Shown here piece by piece: positions 61,952 to 64,000 of a stretch of DNA of 64,000 bases (its first letter is position 1; every line of letters starts with the position of its first letter). Under the pieces are notes generated by a model. It made no database searches. It had not been told where the DNA came from and was given only the letters and a program-made list of their open reading frames with translations. The DNA comes from Caulobacter sp. RHG1 (GTDB lineage: Bacteria > Pseudomonadota > Alphaproteobacteria > Caulobacterales > Caulobacteraceae), in assembly GCF_013181195.1 (NCBI RefSeq), contig NZ_SMZP01000006.1, positions 124,001-188,000 on the forward strand, written 5' to 3'. A program made the translations under genes and the position numbers.

Positions 61952-62620
61952 ATGGCGAAGTTCCCGTCCACACCCTTTGACCGCAGAAACGTTCTGGCCG
62001 GCCTTCTGGTCCTGGCCGCGCCCGGCGTCGTGTCCGCCGCTCAGCGCCGGACCCCGCGTCCGCCGCCCCCACCGCCACCGGTGGTGACGGTTCTGGGCGA
62101 CTCGATCACGGCCGGCCTTGGCCTGTCGTCCGAACTCTCGATGCCCGCCCGCCTGCAGGCGGCGCTGGACCGCATGGGCACGACCTCGCGCGTGCGGGGC
62201 TTTGGCGTGCTGGGCGACACCACGGCCAACGGCCTGGCCCGCGTTGACCGCGTGCCGGCCGAGACGACCGTCTGCGTCGTCGCCCTGGGGGGCAACGACC
62301 TGCTGCTCGGGACCGACCCGTCGCGGAGCAAGGCCAACCTGCGGGCCATCATCTCGCACCTGAAGGCGCGAGGCATCCGCGTGGTCCTGGCCGGGGTGAA
62401 GGCCCCGGGCCTGCTGGGCGTCGACTATGCCCGCCGCTTCACCCAGATCTATCCGGACCTGGCCCGCGAGCAGGACGTCTTCTACGCGCCCGACTTCTTC
62501 ACCGGCGTGATCGGCGTCTCGCGCTACATGCAGCGGGATGGGATCCATCCCAACGCTGAAGGGGCGAGGATCATCGCCGAGCGCCTGGCGCCGGTGGTGG
62601 CGCGGGCGTTGAAGGCTTAG
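61952..62620 (+). CDS. SGNH/GDSL arylesterase (TesA-like)
   Basis: The 222-residue enzyme has a twin-arginine-like signal (FDRRNVLAGLLVLAAPGVVSA), a Pro-rich linker, then SGNH blocks: GDSIT (nucleophile), GDT/AN, GGNDLL and DGIHPNAEG (Asp-His). It hydrolyses esters or thioesters in the periplasm. It is divergent from the sorbosone dehydrogenase-like gene with a 74-bp gap. Confidence 0.87.
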   Translation: MAKFPSTPFDRRNVLAGLLVLAAPGVVSAAQRRTPRPPPPPPPVVTVLGDSITAGLGLSSELSMPARLQAALDRMGTTSRVRGFGVLGDTTANGLARVDRVPAETTVCVVALGGNDLLLGTDPSRSKANLRAIISHLKARGIRVVLAGVKAPGLLGVDYARRFTQIYPDLAREQDVFYAPDFFTGVIGVSRYMQRDGIHPNAEGARIIAERLAPVVARALKA

Positions 62621-62625
62621 GCCTC

Positions 62626-62757
62626 ATCCGCCTTCCCGGCGAAAGCCGGGGCCCAGGTTCATCCTGATCGTCAAACGTGAAAGCGCCCTCCGCAGAGACC
62701 TGACGGAGGGCGCTCGTGGGTTCGATCTGGGCCCCGGCTTTCGCCGGGGAGACGGAT
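62626..62757. repeat. Inverted repeat with inner hairpin
   Basis: Arms 62626-62656 and 62727-62757 (CCCGGCGAAAGCCGGGGCCCAG and complement, with a few mismatches at the outer end) enclose a perfect AGCGCCCTCCG hairpin (62682-62692 with 62704-62714). It fills the gap between convergent genes and probably ends both transcripts. Its final base is the first of the RND stop codon. Confidence 0.75.
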
Positions 62758-64000
62758 CAGGAGGTCTTCGTCCCCGCCGCGTGATGGCGGCCGCCGAACA
62801 CGCGGTGCAGCAGGCGCTCGGTGCGGGTCTTCAGGCCGTCCATCAGCACGAAGACCACTGGGATGTAGAGCAGCGACAGCAGGGTCGAGGTGATCAGGCC
62901 GCCGATGACCGCGATGGCCATCGGGGCGCGGAACTCGACCTCGGCGCCCAGGCCGATGGCGGTGGGCAGCATGCCCGCGCCCATGGCCACGGTGGTCATC
63001 AGGATCGGCCGGGCCCGCTTGTGGGCGGCGTCGATGATCGCCGTGCGCTTGTCCATGCCGTGTTCCTGCATGGCCATGATCGCGTACTCGACCAGCAGGA
63101 TCGAGTTCTTGGCCGCGATCCCCATCAGCATCAGGATGCCGATCAGGGTCGAGATCGAGAAGCTGGACTTGGCCAGCACCAGCAGGCCGAAGGCGCCGCC
63201 GATGGCCAGGGGCAGGGCGACCATGATCGTCACCGGGTGGGCGAAGCTGCGGAACAGCAGCACCAGCACGACGTACATCAGCAGGATGCCGGTGACCAAG
63301 GCTCCGACGAAGCCGGTGACCATCTCGGCGATGAACTCGGCGTCGCCGGCCGCCACTTCCTTGACGCCGGTCGGCAGGTTCTTGACCGAGGCCAGGGCGT
63401 GGACGCGGCGGGCCGCTTCGCCGACGACGATGCCGTCCAGCTCGGCGGTGATGGTGGCCACGCGCGAGCGGTCCTGGCGGCTGATCTGCGAGGGGCCAGC
63501 GCCGAAGCGCACGTCGGCCACCGCGTTCAGCGGCACGGCGCCCTGGGCCGTCGGCACGCGCAGGGTCTGCAGCACGGCGATGTCCTCGCGTGCGTCATCG
63601 TTCAGGCGCAGGCGGATCGGCACCTGGCGGTCGCCCAGATTGTACTTGGGCAGGTTCTGGTCGACGTCGCCGATCGTGGCCACGCGCACGGCCTGGCTGA
63701 TCGCCCCGGCCGAGACGCCGGCGCGGGCGGCCTGGTCGGCCTTGGGCGTCACCACGATCTCGGGTCGGGCGATCGCGGCGGTGTTGACCACGTGGGCCAG
63801 GCCCGGGACGTTGCGCATCTCGGCCTCGACCTTGCGGGCCGTGGCTTCCAGCTGCGGGCCGTTGTCGCCGACCAGGCTCAGCGTGTAGCTGCCGCCGTTC
63901 GACGGGCCGCCGCCGTTGTTGCTGCCCGCGCCGATCCGTGCGCCGGGGATCTCGGCGAACTGGTCGACCATCTGGCGGCTGAACTGCTGCTGGCTGATCC
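62757..64000 (-). CDS. RND multidrug efflux permease (AcrB/HAE1-like), C-terminal part
   Basis: The reading frame is open to the end of the window, so only the C-terminal 413 or so residues are visible. They include the porter segment GVSAGAISQAVRVATIGDVDQNLPKYNLGDRQVPIRL, the TM region MYVVLVLLFRSFAHPVTIMVALPLAIGGAFGLL, and ILMLMGIAAKNSILLVEYA, typical of HAE1 pumps. It is probably a drug or lipid exporter. The start lies outside the window. Confidence 0.85.
   Translation of the reverse strand, partial: ISQQQFSRQMVDQFAEIPGARIGAGSNNGGGPSNGGSYTLSLVGDNGPQLEATARKVEAEMRNVPGLAHVVNTAAIARPEIVVTPKADQAARAGVSAGAISQAVRVATIGDVDQNLPKYNLGDRQVPIRLRLNDDAREDIAVLQTLRVPTAQGAVPLNAVADVRFGAGPSQISRQDRSRVATITAELDGIVVGEAARRVHALASVKNLPTGVKEVAAGDAEFIAEMVTGFVGALVTGILLMYVVLVLLFRSFAHPVTIMVALPLAIGGAFGLLVLAKSSFSISTLIGILMLMGIAAKNSILLVEYAIMAMQEHGMDKRTAIIDAAHKRARPILMTTVAMGAGMLPTAIGLGAEVEFRAPMAIAVIGGLITSTLLSLLYIPVVFVLMDGLKTRTERLLHRVFGGRHHAAGTKTS

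Overview
The window is GC-rich chromosomal DNA from a Caulobacter-type alphaproteobacterium. This rests on cpdR beside a tRNA-Val gene, a serralysin resembling the S-layer-associated protease SapA next to an OmpA2-type protein, motA, the fixK/fixT/fixJ/fixL oxygen-sensing cluster next to cydDC and cydABX, and many TonB-dependent receptors. Names come from recognising protein motifs and gene order; no database search was possible.

Layout. (1) 1-1830: a small terminal ORF, an N-formylglutamate amidohydrolase family gene, cpdR and tRNA-Val(GAC). (2) 1980-27644: a block of about 25 kb that looks like a metal and iron island. It holds an orphan ComEC-like metallo-beta-lactamase gene, a five-gene heavy-metal efflux operon with its own two-component system (TCS), two siderophore receptors with Fur-like boxes, a Sel1 protein, a Fur-fold regulator without recognisable metal ligands, a second related TCS, fetAB, a secreted PHP-type hydrolase, a PepSY reductase-like protein, a third receptor and its unknown partner. 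(3) 27735-34533: sapA-like, ompA2-like, mnmC, a small lipoprotein and motA. (4) 34669-45859: an MFS transporter, then the oxygen-response region: FixLJ phosphorelay, FixK, the Cys-rich FixT, and the CydDC/CydABX bd-type oxidase system. Three TTGAY-N4-RTCAA boxes sit in the divergent promoters. (5) 46058-50463: a CheW-like protein, an ASCH-type small protein, and rpmH-rnpA-yidC-engB transcribed leftward, with an attenuator-like hairpin directly before rnpA. (6) 50689-58628: a leftward cluster of two flavin monooxygenases, an alpha/beta hydrolase, a quinone oxidoreductase, a TetR regulator and a carotenoid-oxygenase family enzyme. An identical 18-bp element lies upstream of both monooxygenases. 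(7) 58666-60568: a divergent TetA/TetR-like pair with two palindromic operators between them. (8) 60531-64000: a sorbosone dehydrogenase-like lipoprotein, an arylesterase and the 3' part of an RND permease gene.

How the parts may work together. In the iron island, receptors, a PepSY reductase-like protein and FetAB (an iron exporter in E. coli) could balance uptake and export, with Fur and the TCS as candidate controls. In the oxygen cluster, FixL senses O2 through haem, FixJ activates fixK, FixK acts at the TTGAT boxes on cyd and fix genes, and FixT feeds back on FixL. In the 50-58 kb cluster a Baeyer-Villiger-like monooxygenase plus an esterase suggests ketone or terpenoid breakdown; the substrate is unknown.

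The strongest leads are the metal-ligand-free Fur-like protein, the TetR/TetA pair with all known tetracycline-contact residues, the rnpA attenuator, the shared 18-mer before the monooxygenases, and FixK boxes whose spacing predicts leaderless starts for fixT and cydD. No CRISPR array, insertion sequence or prophage was recognised.
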